Shown in pieces: positions 8,783-17,619 of a DNA stretch of 64,000 nt. The notes under the pieces were generated by a model. That model was not told where the DNA came from. It was given only the letters and a program-made list of their open reading frames with translations, and did no database searches. The position numbers and the translations under genes were made by a program. Source of the stretch: CAYTGR01 sp964437445 (GTDB taxonomy: Bacteria; Chloroflexota; Anaerolineae; B4-G1; SLSP01); contig CAYTGR010000006.1 in assembly GCA_964437445.1 (NCBI GenBank), forward strand, positions 60,436 through 124,435. The letters run 5' to 3'. Positions within the stretch are counted from its first letter, which is position 1; every line of letters begins with the position of its first letter.

Positions 8783-10645
8783 TCAGGAAAACGCCAGGGC
8801 GTTAACCTCTTCAAGTTCAAGCGGGAATTGTTGCCCCTTGAACTGGCTCTGGTAGAGGTGATGGTAGAACCCGCCCTTCGCCAGCAAACTCTCGTGCGTG
8901 CCGCGCTCAATGATCTCCCCGTCCCGGATGACCATCACACAGTCAGCGTTGCGGATGGTGCTCAGCCGGTGGGCGATGACAAAGCTGGTGCGCCCCTCCA
9001 TCAAACGCCACAGGGCCTCCTGCAAATGCTTCTCTGTGCGAGTATCCACGTTGCTCGTCGCCTCGTCCAGGATGAGAATATCCGGGTCGGCCAGGACCGC
9101 GCGCGCAATGGCGATCAGTTGCCGTTGCCCCTGACTCAGGTTGCTGCCCCGCTCGGAAAGTTCGGTCTGATAACCGTGCGGCAAGTGGCGGATGAAAGCA
9201 TCCGCGTTGGCCAGCGTCGCCGCCGCGACCACCTCCTCATCAGCGGCCTCGCGCCGCCCATAACGGATGTTCTCCATTACGGTGGTGGCAAAAAGGAAAT
9301 TGTCCTGCAACACCAGCCCCAACTTGCGCCGCAGGTCATCTTTCTTAAACCTCCGCAGGTCTATGCCATCAATCCGAATCGCGCCCGCATCCACATCATA
9401 GAAGCGCATGAGCAGATTGATGACCGTGGTCTTGCCGGCACCGGTCGGGCCGACCAGAGCGATGGTCTGGCCGGGTTCGGCGTAAAGATTGATCCGCTTG
9501 AGGACTGGCACATCCGGCTCGTAGCCAAAGGTGACTCCCTCAAAAGTGACCTTCCCCTTAATCTGGGCCAGCGGGAGGGCCTCCGGCGCATCCAGTTCTG
9601 GGACCTCATCTAAAATTTCAAAGACCCGCTCGGCGCCGGCCAGCGCGGATTGGATGGTATTGAAGAGTTGGGCGATCTGGTTAAGGGGGCGCGCGAAGTT
9701 CCGGGCGTAGTTCACAAACGTGGCAATCGTGCCGACCGTCGCTAATCCCCGCACAGCCAGCCAGCCTCCCGCGCCCGCCACTAACGCCAGCCCACTGTTG
9801 TTCACCAGGTTCATCAACGGCCCCATGAAGCCGGTAAGCGTATCGGCCCGGGTCGCCGCCTGTTGCAAATGGCGGTTGGCATCGCTGAAGGCGGCCACGG
9901 CCATGGCCTCACGCCCATAGGCTTTGACCGTCCGCTGCCCGGTGATGGTCTCTTCAATGATGCCGTTCAACACTCCCAGGTGCTTTTGCTGATCCCGGTA
10001 CCCCTGGCGCGTGCGGGTCGCAATCGCCCGCGTCAACACCACCGTCAACGGCGCGACCAGCAACGTGACCAATGCCAGCGGCACATTGATCGCCAGCATC
10101 ATCCCAACCACGCCTACCAGCCCCACCAGGCTGGCCACCAGCTGAGTGACGCCGGTGCTTAACGTCGTGTTGATATTCTCCACATCGTTGGTCAGCCGGC
10201 TCATCAAATCACCGTGGGCATGTTGGTCAAAAAAGCGCAGGGAGAGGGTCTGCAATTTGACGAAGAGCTCGTTGCGCAGATCGCGCACGGCGCGCTGGGC
10301 AATCCCCGCCATGAGATAAGTTTGCAGCCAGGTCGCCGCGGCCGAGAGCAAATGGACTGCCACCAGCATGAACGCCAGCCGGGCCAGCCCAACCAGGTCA
10401 CCGTGAACAATGTATTGGTCCAGCGCCCGGCCCAGGAGGTAAGGGCCCAACAGATCCAGGCCCGCCCCCAGGAGCACCAGCAAAAACGCACTTCCCAGGG
10501 CCCAGCGCTGGGGAGCCAGATAACGCGCCAATCGCTTGAACGTCACGCTGGCATTTTTGGGCTTGGGCGCTTCCCGCAACATGGCCATAGGGGGCCCGCC
10601 ACCCGGGCGGAAGTCAGGAGCCGGTCGGGGACGGGATTCGGTCAT
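8783..10645 (-). CDS. Heterodimeric ABC exporter subunit, catalytic-Glu half
   Basis: A 620-residue fused exporter half: about 35 polar N-terminal residues, six membrane segments to about residue 340, then the nucleotide-binding domain. Walker A is GPTGAGKTT, Walker B ILILDEATS with the catalytic Glu, but the signature motif is LSQGQ in place of LSGGQ. The partner gene shows the reverse pattern. This pairing is characteristic of heterodimeric exporters such as BmrCD and TM287/288, with one active and one degenerate ATP site. It starts on the stop of the upstream gene (ATGA) behind GGAGGTG. Control by the MarR gene upstream suggests export of drugs or other amphipathic compounds; the substrate is unknown. 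Confidence 0.93.
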   Translation of the reverse strand: MTESRPRPAPDFRPGGGPPMAMLREAPKPKNASVTFKRLARYLAPQRWALGSAFLLVLLGAGLDLLGPYLLGRALDQYIVHGDLVGLARLAFMLVAVHLLSAAATWLQTYLMAGIAQRAVRDLRNELFVKLQTLSLRFFDQHAHGDLMSRLTNDVENINTTLSTGVTQLVASLVGLVGVVGMMLAINVPLALVTLLVAPLTVVLTRAIATRTRQGYRDQQKHLGVLNGIIEETITGQRTVKAYGREAMAVAAFSDANRHLQQAATRADTLTGFMGPLMNLVNNSGLALVAGAGGWLAVRGLATVGTIATFVNYARNFARPLNQIAQLFNTIQSALAGAERVFEILDEVPELDAPEALPLAQIKGKVTFEGVTFGYEPDVPVLKRINLYAEPGQTIALVGPTGAGKTTVINLLMRFYDVDAGAIRIDGIDLRRFKKDDLRRKLGLVLQDNFLFATTVMENIRYGRREAADEEVVAAATLANADAFIRHLPHGYQTELSERGSNLSQGQRQLIAIARAVLADPDILILDEATSNVDTRTEKHLQEALWRLMEGRTSFVIAHRLSTIRNADCVMVIRDGEIIERGTHESLLAKGGFYHHLYQSQFKGQQFPLELEEVNALAFS

Positions 10646-12375
10646 AGCACACCTCCATTCCCCAGCTGTGAGTCGTAGATGTCGCGGTAGATAGGGCTGG
10701 TAGCCAGCAGCTCGCGGTGCGTCCCCTCAGCCACAATCCGCCCCCCATCCAGCACCAGGATCTTATCCGCGTTCAGCACTGTACTGATCCGCTGGGCAAT
10801 GACCAAAGTGGTGCGGTTTTGCCTCAACGCCTGCAATGCCGTCTGGATCTGGGCTTCCGTCTCCACATCCACCGCGCTGGTACTGTCGTCCAGGATCAAA
10901 ACCGCCGGCTCCAGCAGGAGCGCCCGCGCAATCGCCAGCCGCTGCTTCTGTCCCCCGGAGAGATTGACGCCCCGCTGTCCCACCTCAGTCTCGTAGCCGG
11001 CCGGGAAGCTCATAATAAACTCATGGGCCTGCGCCGCTTTGGCCGCGGCCACCACCTCTTCATCGGTGGCCGTGGGCCGCCCATAACGGATGTTGTCACG
11101 GATCGTGCCACTGAACAGGACTGTCTCCTGGAGCGCAATGCCCACGTTACGCCGCAGCGTTTCCTGGGCGAGCTCGCGCACATCTACCCCATCCAGCGTC
11201 ACGCGCCCCCCCTGCACGTCGTAAAAACGCGGAATCAACTGCACCAGGGTGGATTTGCCCGCCCCCGTGGTGCCCAACAAAGCCACCGTCTGTCCCGGCT
11301 CGGCCACAAAGCTGACTTCCTTAAGGACCGGCGTGCTGTTATCGTAGCTAAAGGTCACCGCTTCAAAGGCCACCCGCCCCTGCAAGACCGGCTCGTGCCG
11401 CGCCGCGGGACTCTCTTGTACCGCCGGCACGCTGCTCAACACTTCCTGGATGCGGGCCGCCGACGCGGTAGCCCGCGCTAACTGGATCACCAACATGCTT
11501 ACCATCATCAACGAAAAGAGAGTGGTCAACAGATAATTGACAAAGGCAATGATCTGCCCCAGCTGCATCGTGCCCTGCACCACCTGCACACCGCCGAACC
11601 AGATGACGCCCACCACGCCCAGATTCATGGTCAGCTGCATAAAGGGCAACGTCAGCGCGCTCACCCGCGCCACGTTGATAGATTGGTCGGTGAGCGCTTC
11701 ATTGGCCGCCCTGAAGCGCTGGATTTCGTACCTGGCCTGCGCAAACGCTTTGACCACCCGCATCCCGGCCAGATTTTCCTGCATCACCTCGTTGAGAGCG
11801 TCCAGCTTTTGCTGGACCTGGGTGTAGAGGGGCGTGGCCCGGTTGATGAACCAGATAACCACCAGCAATTCCACCGGCAACAGCACCAGGGGCAGAAAAG
11901 CCAGTTGGGGGCTGGTGACAATCGCCATCACCAGGCTGCCCACCAGCAAAAGCGGCGCCCGGATCAGGATACGCAACAGCGTTTGCACAGCCTGCTGTAC
12001 CTGCGTCACGTCGTTGGTCAGACGGGTGATCAGCTGGCCGGTCTCCAGCGCATCCAGGTTAGCGAACGAGAGCGATTGCACCTGGCGGAAGAGAGCCTCC
12101 CGTAGATCAGCGCCGAATGCCTGGACGGCCTTCACCGCGAAAAAGCCATTGCTCATGCCGCCGCAGGCCCCGATCACTGCCAGCCCGATCATCAGCGCGC
12201 CGGTTTGGAGCACCAACGGCAGGTTCAACGTTGCAATGCCCTCATCCACGATACGCTCAATCATGCGGGGCTGCAACAGGTCCATGGCCACTTCCACACA
12301 CATCAACAAAGGGGCCAACAAAGCCCAGCGCCAGTAGGGGCGCAAAAACTTCATTAACTTAAGTGCCGACTGCAT
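10642..12375 (-). CDS. Heterodimeric ABC exporter subunit, degenerate-Glu half
   Basis: A 577-residue exporter half with six membrane segments and a nucleotide-binding domain: Walker A GTTGAGKST, canonical signature LSGGQKQRLAIARALL, Walker B VLILDDSTSAVD, where Asp replaces the catalytic Glu. It therefore supplies the good signature and poor Walker B to the dimer with the downstream gene. It lies 213 bases behind the marR gene, a gap filled with two copies of a dispersed repeat, so the two may be transcribed together or the repeat may separate them. A single-gene homodimer is unlikely given the complementary lesions. Confidence 0.93.
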   Translation of the reverse strand: MQSALKLMKFLRPYWRWALLAPLLMCVEVAMDLLQPRMIERIVDEGIATLNLPLVLQTGALMIGLAVIGACGGMSNGFFAVKAVQAFGADLREALFRQVQSLSFANLDALETGQLITRLTNDVTQVQQAVQTLLRILIRAPLLLVGSLVMAIVTSPQLAFLPLVLLPVELLVVIWFINRATPLYTQVQQKLDALNEVMQENLAGMRVVKAFAQARYEIQRFRAANEALTDQSINVARVSALTLPFMQLTMNLGVVGVIWFGGVQVVQGTMQLGQIIAFVNYLLTTLFSLMMVSMLVIQLARATASAARIQEVLSSVPAVQESPAARHEPVLQGRVAFEAVTFSYDNSTPVLKEVSFVAEPGQTVALLGTTGAGKSTLVQLIPRFYDVQGGRVTLDGVDVRELAQETLRRNVGIALQETVLFSGTIRDNIRYGRPTATDEEVVAAAKAAQAHEFIMSFPAGYETEVGQRGVNLSGGQKQRLAIARALLLEPAVLILDDSTSAVDVETEAQIQTALQALRQNRTTLVIAQRISTVLNADKILVLDGGRIVAEGTHRELLATSPIYRDIYDSQLGNGGVL

Positions 12376-12390
12376 AAAAGTATTGATCTC

Positions 12391-12506
12391 CTCTGAAAAT
12401 AACGCTTTGCTTGTAGTCAGGCGCTTTAGCGCCGTCCAACGCGCTGAAGCGCGTTACTACGAGCCAATTTTCATCCCACGGCTGGTGAACGCCAGTTCAT
12501 GGGGAA
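12391..12506 (+). repeat. Full-length REP/BIME-like composite element
   Basis: In order: lead CTCTGAAAATAACGCT, a GTAG-headed hairpin GGCGCTTTAGCGCC (12420-12433), a second hairpin CGCGCTGAAGCGCG (12440-12453) followed by ACTAC, and a third module CCCACGGCTGG...CCAGTTCATGGGG. The element recurs almost unchanged at 37604-37720. Confidence 0.88.
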
Positions 12507-12508
12507 TT

Positions 12509-12585
12509 CCTCTGAAAATAACGCTCTGAGTTTGTAAAGAGAGGTGCTTTAGCACCATCTGAACCGCGCTGAAGCGCGACACTAC
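12509..12585 (+). repeat. Partial REP/BIME-like element, adjacent copy
   Basis: It repeats the lead CCTCTGAAAATAACGCTCTG and the two hairpins (GGTGCTTTAGCACC, CGCGCTGAAGCGCG) up to ACTAC, but lacks the third module. Together with the previous copy it fills the gap between marR and the ABC genes. Confidence 0.85.
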
Positions 12586-12588
12586 CGC

Positions 12589-13068
12589 TTATTGCTCCTC
12601 ATGCTGCAACGCTGTCTCAGCCGCAACCCCCTGGTTCACACGGAGCAGGTTGTCACGGACCCGGGCCAGAAAATCGGCCAGTTGCGCCTGCTCTTGCGGG
12701 GTGAAGCCGGCCAGGAGCTCGGTCCCCACCTGGCGCTCGCGCTCACAAACAGCCGTGCGGATGGCACGTCCGGCCGCCGTCAGGTAGACACGCAAATAAC
12801 GCTGGTCGGTGGGATCCGGCCGGCGCTCCACGAAACCGGCCTGCTCCAGCCGCTGGAGCATCCGGGTCATGGTAGCCGGCCGGATATGCAACCGGGCAGC
12901 CAGATCAGAGGGCGTGCCGCCTTCTGTCTCCCACAGCAGGTGCAACAACGGCGGCTGCCCGCGATACAGGCCGATCTCTTCCATCAGAGCATGCAACCGG
13001 ATGAAGTGCTGACGCCCTACCTGAATCAATAAGCGATTAACCCCCTCTGGCGCTCCCGATCCCGCCAT
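12589..13068 (-). CDS. MarR-family transcriptional regulator
   Basis: A 159-residue winged-helix repressor-type protein: dimerisation helices at both ends and the DNA-binding segment GGTPSDLAARLHIRPATMTRMLQRLEQAGFVERRPDPTDQR (split here: recognition helix region RPATMTRMLQRLEQAGFVE, wing RRPDPTDQRYLRVYLT). Start taken at the ATG at 13068 because AAGGAGG lies seven bases upstream; an ATG at 13095 would put the start inside the operator. MarR proteins usually repress their own operon and release DNA on ligand binding. The two palindromes just upstream are the obvious operators, and the downstream ABC exporter the obvious target. Confidence 0.93.
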   Translation of the reverse strand: MAGSGAPEGVNRLLIQVGRQHFIRLHALMEEIGLYRGQPPLLHLLWETEGGTPSDLAARLHIRPATMTRMLQRLEQAGFVERRPDPTDQRYLRVYLTAAGRAIRTAVCERERQVGTELLAGFTPQEQAQLADFLARVRDNLLRVNQGVAAETALQHEEQ

Positions 13069-13095
13069 AGCAGCCTCCTTACAAGCTCCGAGCAT

Positions 13096-13122
13096 TTAGC
13101 CGGCTAATAATTAGCCGGCTAA
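13096..13122. promoter_or_regulatory. Double palindromic MarR operator
   Basis: Two perfect 12-base palindromes TTAGCCGGCTAA at 13096-13107 and 13111-13122, centres 15 bases apart. They lie immediately downstream of the -10 box, over the expected transcription start, where a bound repressor would block initiation. Confidence 0.88.
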
Positions 13123-13150
13123 ATTATATCCAGTCGCCCCGGCTTGTCAA
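13123..13150 (-). promoter_or_regulatory. Consensus sigma-70 promoter of the marR-ABC operon
   Basis: On the minus strand TTGACA (13145-13150) and TATAAT (13123-13128) are both perfect, separated by 16 bases. The operators abut the -10 box. Confidence 0.9.
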
Positions 13151-13213
13151 GCCAGCCCGCTGAAAAAGCGCGGGCAAAGTTCGTCATCAGCTGTTTGAGT
13201 ACCCCCTGAAATT

Positions 13214-13314
13214 CTCAGCATTTACTCAGCATTTGCTAAGGAGAAACTCAGCTTGGTGCTTACAATAGTAAAAAACAGGTATGTATTGAGGGATATTGAA
13301 GGATATTGAGGGAT
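13214..13314 (+). promoter_or_regulatory. Phased direct repeats upstream of sensor-kinase operon
   Basis: CTCAGC occurs at 13214, 13225 and 13247, that is at 0, +11 and +33 bases, whole helical turns apart; the first two are extended to CTCAGCATTTR. Closer to the gene, three 10-base tandem units ATTGARGGAT fill 13285-13314, just ahead of the ATG at 13322. A weak -10-like TACAAT lies at 13261. The arrangement suggests binding sites for a response regulator. Confidence 0.55.
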
Positions 13315-13321
13315 TAGGAAG

Positions 13322-16300
13322 ATGCACATTCGTTGGGGACAAATACCGCACTGGCTCCATCAAAGCCTGCGCTGGAAAATCATCGCGATGGCGATCATTC
13401 CCACGGTACTGGTCCAGATTGCCGTAGGAGCAGTGGCCTTTATCGCCTATAACACCATCGTGGCCGATTTAATGATCAACCGCGACCGGGAATTAGCGCA
13501 GCTGGCCGCTCAGCAACTGGCGGCCAGCCTCACGACTGAGGGCGACCATCTCACCCGCCAGGGCTTTATCACCACGCTCTTCCAAAGCCTGGGGCCGGCT
13601 CAAGATGACGGAACCCCCACGCCGCCGCCTGAGATCGCCAGCCAACGAGACGCCAACAGTGGCCTGGTGATCCTGGATGCCAGCGGCCGGGTCGTAGAAA
13701 CCAGGCCCGAGCGCCCGGAGCTCTATGGCCAGGATTGGTCTACCCGCGCCTATGTGCGCCAGGCCATAGACTCTCTTCAGCCCGTTTTTACCGACGTGGT
13801 GCCGGACGGTTTTCAAGGCGCAGGAGTGATCATCACAGTAATGCCTGTCACCGACTCCAGCGGTGCCTTGCAGGGTCTGGTCTTGAATCTGCTCTCGCTG
13901 AATTCCAACGGCGCGGAGGAATTTTACAGCAAGATCGCCCAAACCTTATGGCGCGCAGAGAACAGCAGCGCCTATCTGGTAGATGGTAACGGCCAGGTCA
14001 TCTACCATACCGACCCGGCTTTCATTGGGCAGGACTTCACAACCCAGGCAGCAGTGCAAAAGGTGCTCGCCGGGCAACAAGGGGCCATGTCTACCACCGA
14101 TCCCACCGGGCAGCCCGTGATCGCCAGTTTCGCGTCCGTCCCCAACACCTCCTGGGGCCTGATCGTAGAGGATGACTGGAATGCCATCACCCGCCCCATG
14201 CGCGGCTACCAGATCATCCTGGCGCTGTTGCTGGCCCTGGGAGTCCTGTCGCCAACCGCAGTAGTGGCGTTCGGGATGCAACGCATTGTGGCCCCCATTG
14301 AGACCTTAACGGCCGCCACCCGAGAAATCGCCAAAGGCGAATTTGCACAAACGATCACCGTCCATACCGGGGATGAAATTGAAGCGCTGGCTACCCAGTT
14401 CAACCGGATGGCAGCGCAGCTCCAGGAATCGTATGCCCATCTGGAACAACGGGTACAAGAACGTACCGCCCAATTAGCGGCCACCACGGCGCTGGCCGAC
14501 CGGCTGGCAGAGCGGTACCGCCTGATTTCAGCGCTCACCTCCGATTATGTCTACCACATCACCTTGACCCCCACCGGTGATTTTGTGTTAGACTGGGCCA
14601 CCGAGGCCTTTTCCCGCTTCACCGGCTATCCGCCGGAGGAACTGGCCCAGCGCGGCGGCTGGCTGGCCCTCATTTTGCCCGCAGACCTGCCGTTCTACCT
14701 GCAACGCCGCCGGGCCCTGGAAATCAGCCCCAAGACCTGGACGACACCGGATGTCTTTGAATACCGCATTCTGGCCCACGATGGCGAGATCCGCTGGCTG
14801 CGCGATTACTGGCAGCCGATATGGGACCCAGAGGAACAGCGGATCAGCTCCATCTTGGGAGCGGCGCAGGATGTCACCGAGCGCAAACGGGCGGAAGAGG
14901 CCCTCCGGCAAGCCACGGAACAGGCCCAGCGCTCCGCTGAGGCGGCCGAAGCCGCCAACCGGGCCAAGAGCATCTTCCTGGCCAATATGAGCCATGAGCT
15001 CCGCACACCGTTGAACGCCATTCTGGGCTATGTGCAGTTGATGGCCCGCGACCCCCAAACCACCCCGCAGCAACATGAGTATCTGGCCACCATCGGCCGC
15101 AGCGGGGAGCATCTCCTGGGCCTGATTAACGACGTGCTGACCATGTCCAAAATTGAGGCCGGGCGGGCAGGGGTGCAGGAACACGCTTTCAACCTGCATC
15201 GCCTGTTAGCCGGACTGGAAGAGATGTTCCGCCTCCGGGCCGCGGAGAAAAACCTGACCCTCATTCTGGATATCGCCATCGATGTACCCCGCCATATCCA
15301 GACTGACGAAGGCAAACTCCGCCAGATTTTAATGAACCTGCTCAGCAACGCGGTCAAATTTACCGAGGAAGGAGGGGTCACACTGCGCGCAGGAGTAATG
15401 AGGAATCCACCGGCCGCGCCCGAAGCGCCTCTCTGGTTGCGCTTTGAGGTAGAAGATACGGGGCCGGGTATCGCGCCGGAAGAGCGGCCCCTGCTCTTTG
15501 AGCCGTTTGCACAAACCAGCAGCGGGCAAAAATCCAAAGAAGGCACCGGCTTGGGACTGCCCATCAGCCACCAGTTTGTCACCCTCCTGGGCGGCGAATT
15601 CACGGTAGAGAGTGTGGTCGGGCAGGGCAGCCGGTTTGGGTTTGCAATCCCGGTTAAACCGGCCACGGCCGGGGCTGAGGAATCAGAGCTCCTTCCCGCG
15701 CACCGCCGCACGGTCGGGCTGGTCCCCGGCCAGCCGCTTTACCGGCTGCTGGTGGTAGAAGATCAGGTCACCAACCGGGAATTGCTGGTACGCTTGTTGA
15801 CCAGCCTGGGGTTTGAAGTGCGCAGCGCCGCCAATGGGCAGGCCGGGGTGGAACAGTGGGAGCAGTGGCAACCGGACCTGGTCTGGATGGACATGCGCAT
15901 GCCGGTGTTAGATGGCTACGAAGCCACCCGGCAGATCAAGGCCCGCGCTCAAACCCTGGCCCGCCGGGCCGTCGTGGTTGCCCTCACCGCCAGCGCCTTT
16001 GAGGAAGACCGGGCCGCCATCCTGGCCGCCGGCTGTGATGATTTCGTGCGCAAGCCCTTCCGGGAAGAAGAGATTTTCGGAGCCTTGACCCGCCATCTGG
16101 GAGTGCAATTTACTTACACAGAGGACGAGCCGGTGAAAGCCGGGCCGCCCCCAGCCGCGCTCCAGACAGCCCTGGCAGAGCTGCCGCGCGCCTGGATCAC
16201 CAGGTTGCACCAGGCCACCCAACAGCTGGATGCGGAGCTGATGCAAAGCCTGATTGAACAAATCCAGGAGACTGCCCCTTCCCTGGCCGAAACGCTGGGG

Positions 16301-16378
16301 CAATGGTTCAAAGAATTTGATTACGAAAAAATCATGCAGTTAACCACGGTGATACTGCACACAGAGGAACAAGCATGA
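13322..16378 (+). CDS. Membrane hybrid sensor histidine kinase (dCache-HAMP-PAS-HisKA-HATPase-REC)
   Basis: A 1018-residue hybrid kinase. Order: membrane segment at about 20-45, extracellular double-Cache-like sensor (45-295), second membrane segment (about 298-318), HAMP (about 320-375), short coiled coil, PAS with PAC (about 400-520), HisKA with the phospho-accepting His558 in MSHELRTPLNAILGY, HATPase with DTGPGIAPEE and GTGLGLPIS, then a receiver with Asp857 in WMDMRMPVLDGYEAT. About 90 helical residues follow the receiver, as in many hybrid kinases of filamentous bacteria; they lack a clear Hpt histidine motif. The next gene overlaps by four bases. The Cache domain implies a small-molecule signal outside the cell. 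Confidence 0.92.
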   Translation: MHIRWGQIPHWLHQSLRWKIIAMAIIPTVLVQIAVGAVAFIAYNTIVADLMINRDRELAQLAAQQLAASLTTEGDHLTRQGFITTLFQSLGPAQDDGTPTPPPEIASQRDANSGLVILDASGRVVETRPERPELYGQDWSTRAYVRQAIDSLQPVFTDVVPDGFQGAGVIITVMPVTDSSGALQGLVLNLLSLNSNGAEEFYSKIAQTLWRAENSSAYLVDGNGQVIYHTDPAFIGQDFTTQAAVQKVLAGQQGAMSTTDPTGQPVIASFASVPNTSWGLIVEDDWNAITRPMRGYQIILALLLALGVLSPTAVVAFGMQRIVAPIETLTAATREIAKGEFAQTITVHTGDEIEALATQFNRMAAQLQESYAHLEQRVQERTAQLAATTALADRLAERYRLISALTSDYVYHITLTPTGDFVLDWATEAFSRFTGYPPEELAQRGGWLALILPADLPFYLQRRRALEISPKTWTTPDVFEYRILAHDGEIRWLRDYWQPIWDPEEQRISSILGAAQDVTERKRAEEALRQATEQAQRSAEAAEAANRAKSIFLANMSHELRTPLNAILGYVQLMARDPQTTPQQHEYLATIGRSGEHLLGLINDVLTMSKIEAGRAGVQEHAFNLHRLLAGLEEMFRLRAAEKNLTLILDIAIDVPRHIQTDEGKLRQILMNLLSNAVKFTEEGGVTLRAGVMRNPPAAPEAPLWLRFEVEDTGPGIAPEERPLLFEPFAQTSSGQKSKEGTGLGLPISHQFVTLLGGEFTVESVVGQGSRFGFAIPVKPATAGAEESELLPAHRRTVGLVPGQPLYRLLVVEDQVTNRELLVRLLTSLGFEVRSAANGQAGVEQWEQWQPDLVWMDMRMPVLDGYEATRQIKARAQTLARRAVVVALTASAFEEDRAAILAAGCDDFVRKPFREEEIFGALTRHLGVQFTYTEDEPVKAGPPPAALQTALAELPRAWITRLHQATQQLDAELMQSLIEQIQETAPSLAETLGQWFKEFDYEKIMQLTTVILHTEEQA

Positions 16379-17619
16379 GCCCTACACCTTCCCCTTCCCT
16401 CCCGCCGGCACCCACCGCCGGCAACATTTTGGTCGTGGACGATACGCCGGCCAACCTGCGACTCTTAGTCAGCCTCTTGACCGAGCAAGGGTATAAGGTG
16501 CGACCGGCCTCCAGCGGCCCGCTGGCGCTGATGGGGGCCCAGGCCGCGCCCCCCGACCTGATCCTGCTGGACATCAGTATGCCCGACATGAACGGCTACC
16601 AGGTCTGCGAAGCTCTGAAAGCCGATCCGTGTACCCGCGACATCCCGATTATCTTTATCAGCGCGCTGGATCAGACAGAAGACAAAGTGCAGGCGTTCGT
16701 CCTGGGGGGTGTGGATTACATCACCAAACCCTTCCAGTTTGAAGAGGTCCTGGCGCGAGTGCGTACCCACCTGACTTTGCACCATCTGCAACGCCAGCTG
16801 GTCACCGCCAACCAGGAATTACAGGCCGCCAACCAGGAGCTGGCGGCTGCCAACCAGGCTTTAGCTCAGGCCAATGCCGAACTGGCAGCCAGCAACGCCG
16901 ACCTGGACGCCTTCGCCCACACCGTAGCCCACGATCTCAAAAACCCGCTCACTACCATCATCGGGTTCAGCCGCCTGTTGGAGAGCCGGCTTTCCCATTT
17001 CTCACCCACGGCCCTGCAGGAAAACCTGCAACGGATCACCCAAACCGGCTACAAGATGCAGGAAATCATCCATGCCCTGCTACTTTTTGCCAGCGTGCGC
17101 CAGGAAGGCCAGCCGATAGAAGCCGGCCCCTGCCCTATGGGAACGATTGTCCAGGAAGCGTTACAGCGCTTTGAACTGCAAATCCAGGAGCAGCAAGCCG
17201 AGGTGATCACACCACCAGACTGGCCGGTCGCAACCGGCCAGCCGGCCTGGGTGGAAGAGGTATGGGCCAATTACATCAGCAACGCGCTGAAATACGGGGG
17301 GCATCCTCCGTGCGTTGAATTAGGCGCGACCGTGACCGGTACCGCCATCCGCTTCTGGGTGCGCGACAACGGCCCCGGCCTGACGCCAGAGGAACAGGCG
17401 CAGGTGTTCGCGCCCTTCACCCGGTTCCACCAGACAAAGGCCGACGGGCACGGCCTGGGGCTTTCCATCGTCCAGCGCATCGTGGAACGCCTGGGCGGCA
17501 GCGTGGGGGTGGAATGCCCCGGCATCGGGGGGACCGGCAGCACTTTCTGGTTTACCTTGCCTGCCGCCAGCCCGGAGCTGCCTCCCATCTACTACGGCCA
17601 GGTGGCCGGCACGGCGTAA
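16375..17619 (+). CDS. Receiver-histidine kinase hybrid, soluble
   Basis: A 414-residue cytoplasmic protein: N-terminal receiver with Asp66 in LILLDISMPDMNGYQ and Lys in ITKPFQ, a heptad-like coiled coil (repeats of ANQEL/ANQAL, residues about 140-175), HisKA with His186 in AHTVAHDLKNPLTTIIGF, and an HATPase domain with DNGPGLTPEEQ and GHGLGLSIVQRI. It is probably the phosphorelay partner of the upstream membrane kinase, to which it is translationally coupled (ATGA). Neither protein carries a DNA-binding output domain, so the final target must lie elsewhere. Its 3' end overlaps the convergent glycosidase gene by 28 bases. Confidence 0.9.
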   Translation: MSPTPSPSLPPAPTAGNILVVDDTPANLRLLVSLLTEQGYKVRPASSGPLALMGAQAAPPDLILLDISMPDMNGYQVCEALKADPCTRDIPIIFISALDQTEDKVQAFVLGGVDYITKPFQFEEVLARVRTHLTLHHLQRQLVTANQELQAANQELAAANQALAQANAELAASNADLDAFAHTVAHDLKNPLTTIIGFSRLLESRLSHFSPTALQENLQRITQTGYKMQEIIHALLLFASVRQEGQPIEAGPCPMGTIVQEALQRFELQIQEQQAEVITPPDWPVATGQPAWVEEVWANYISNALKYGGHPPCVELGATVTGTAIRFWVRDNGPGLTPEEQAQVFAPFTRFHQTKADGHGLGLSIVQRIVERLGGSVGVECPGIGGTGSTFWFTLPAASPELPPIYYGQVAGTA

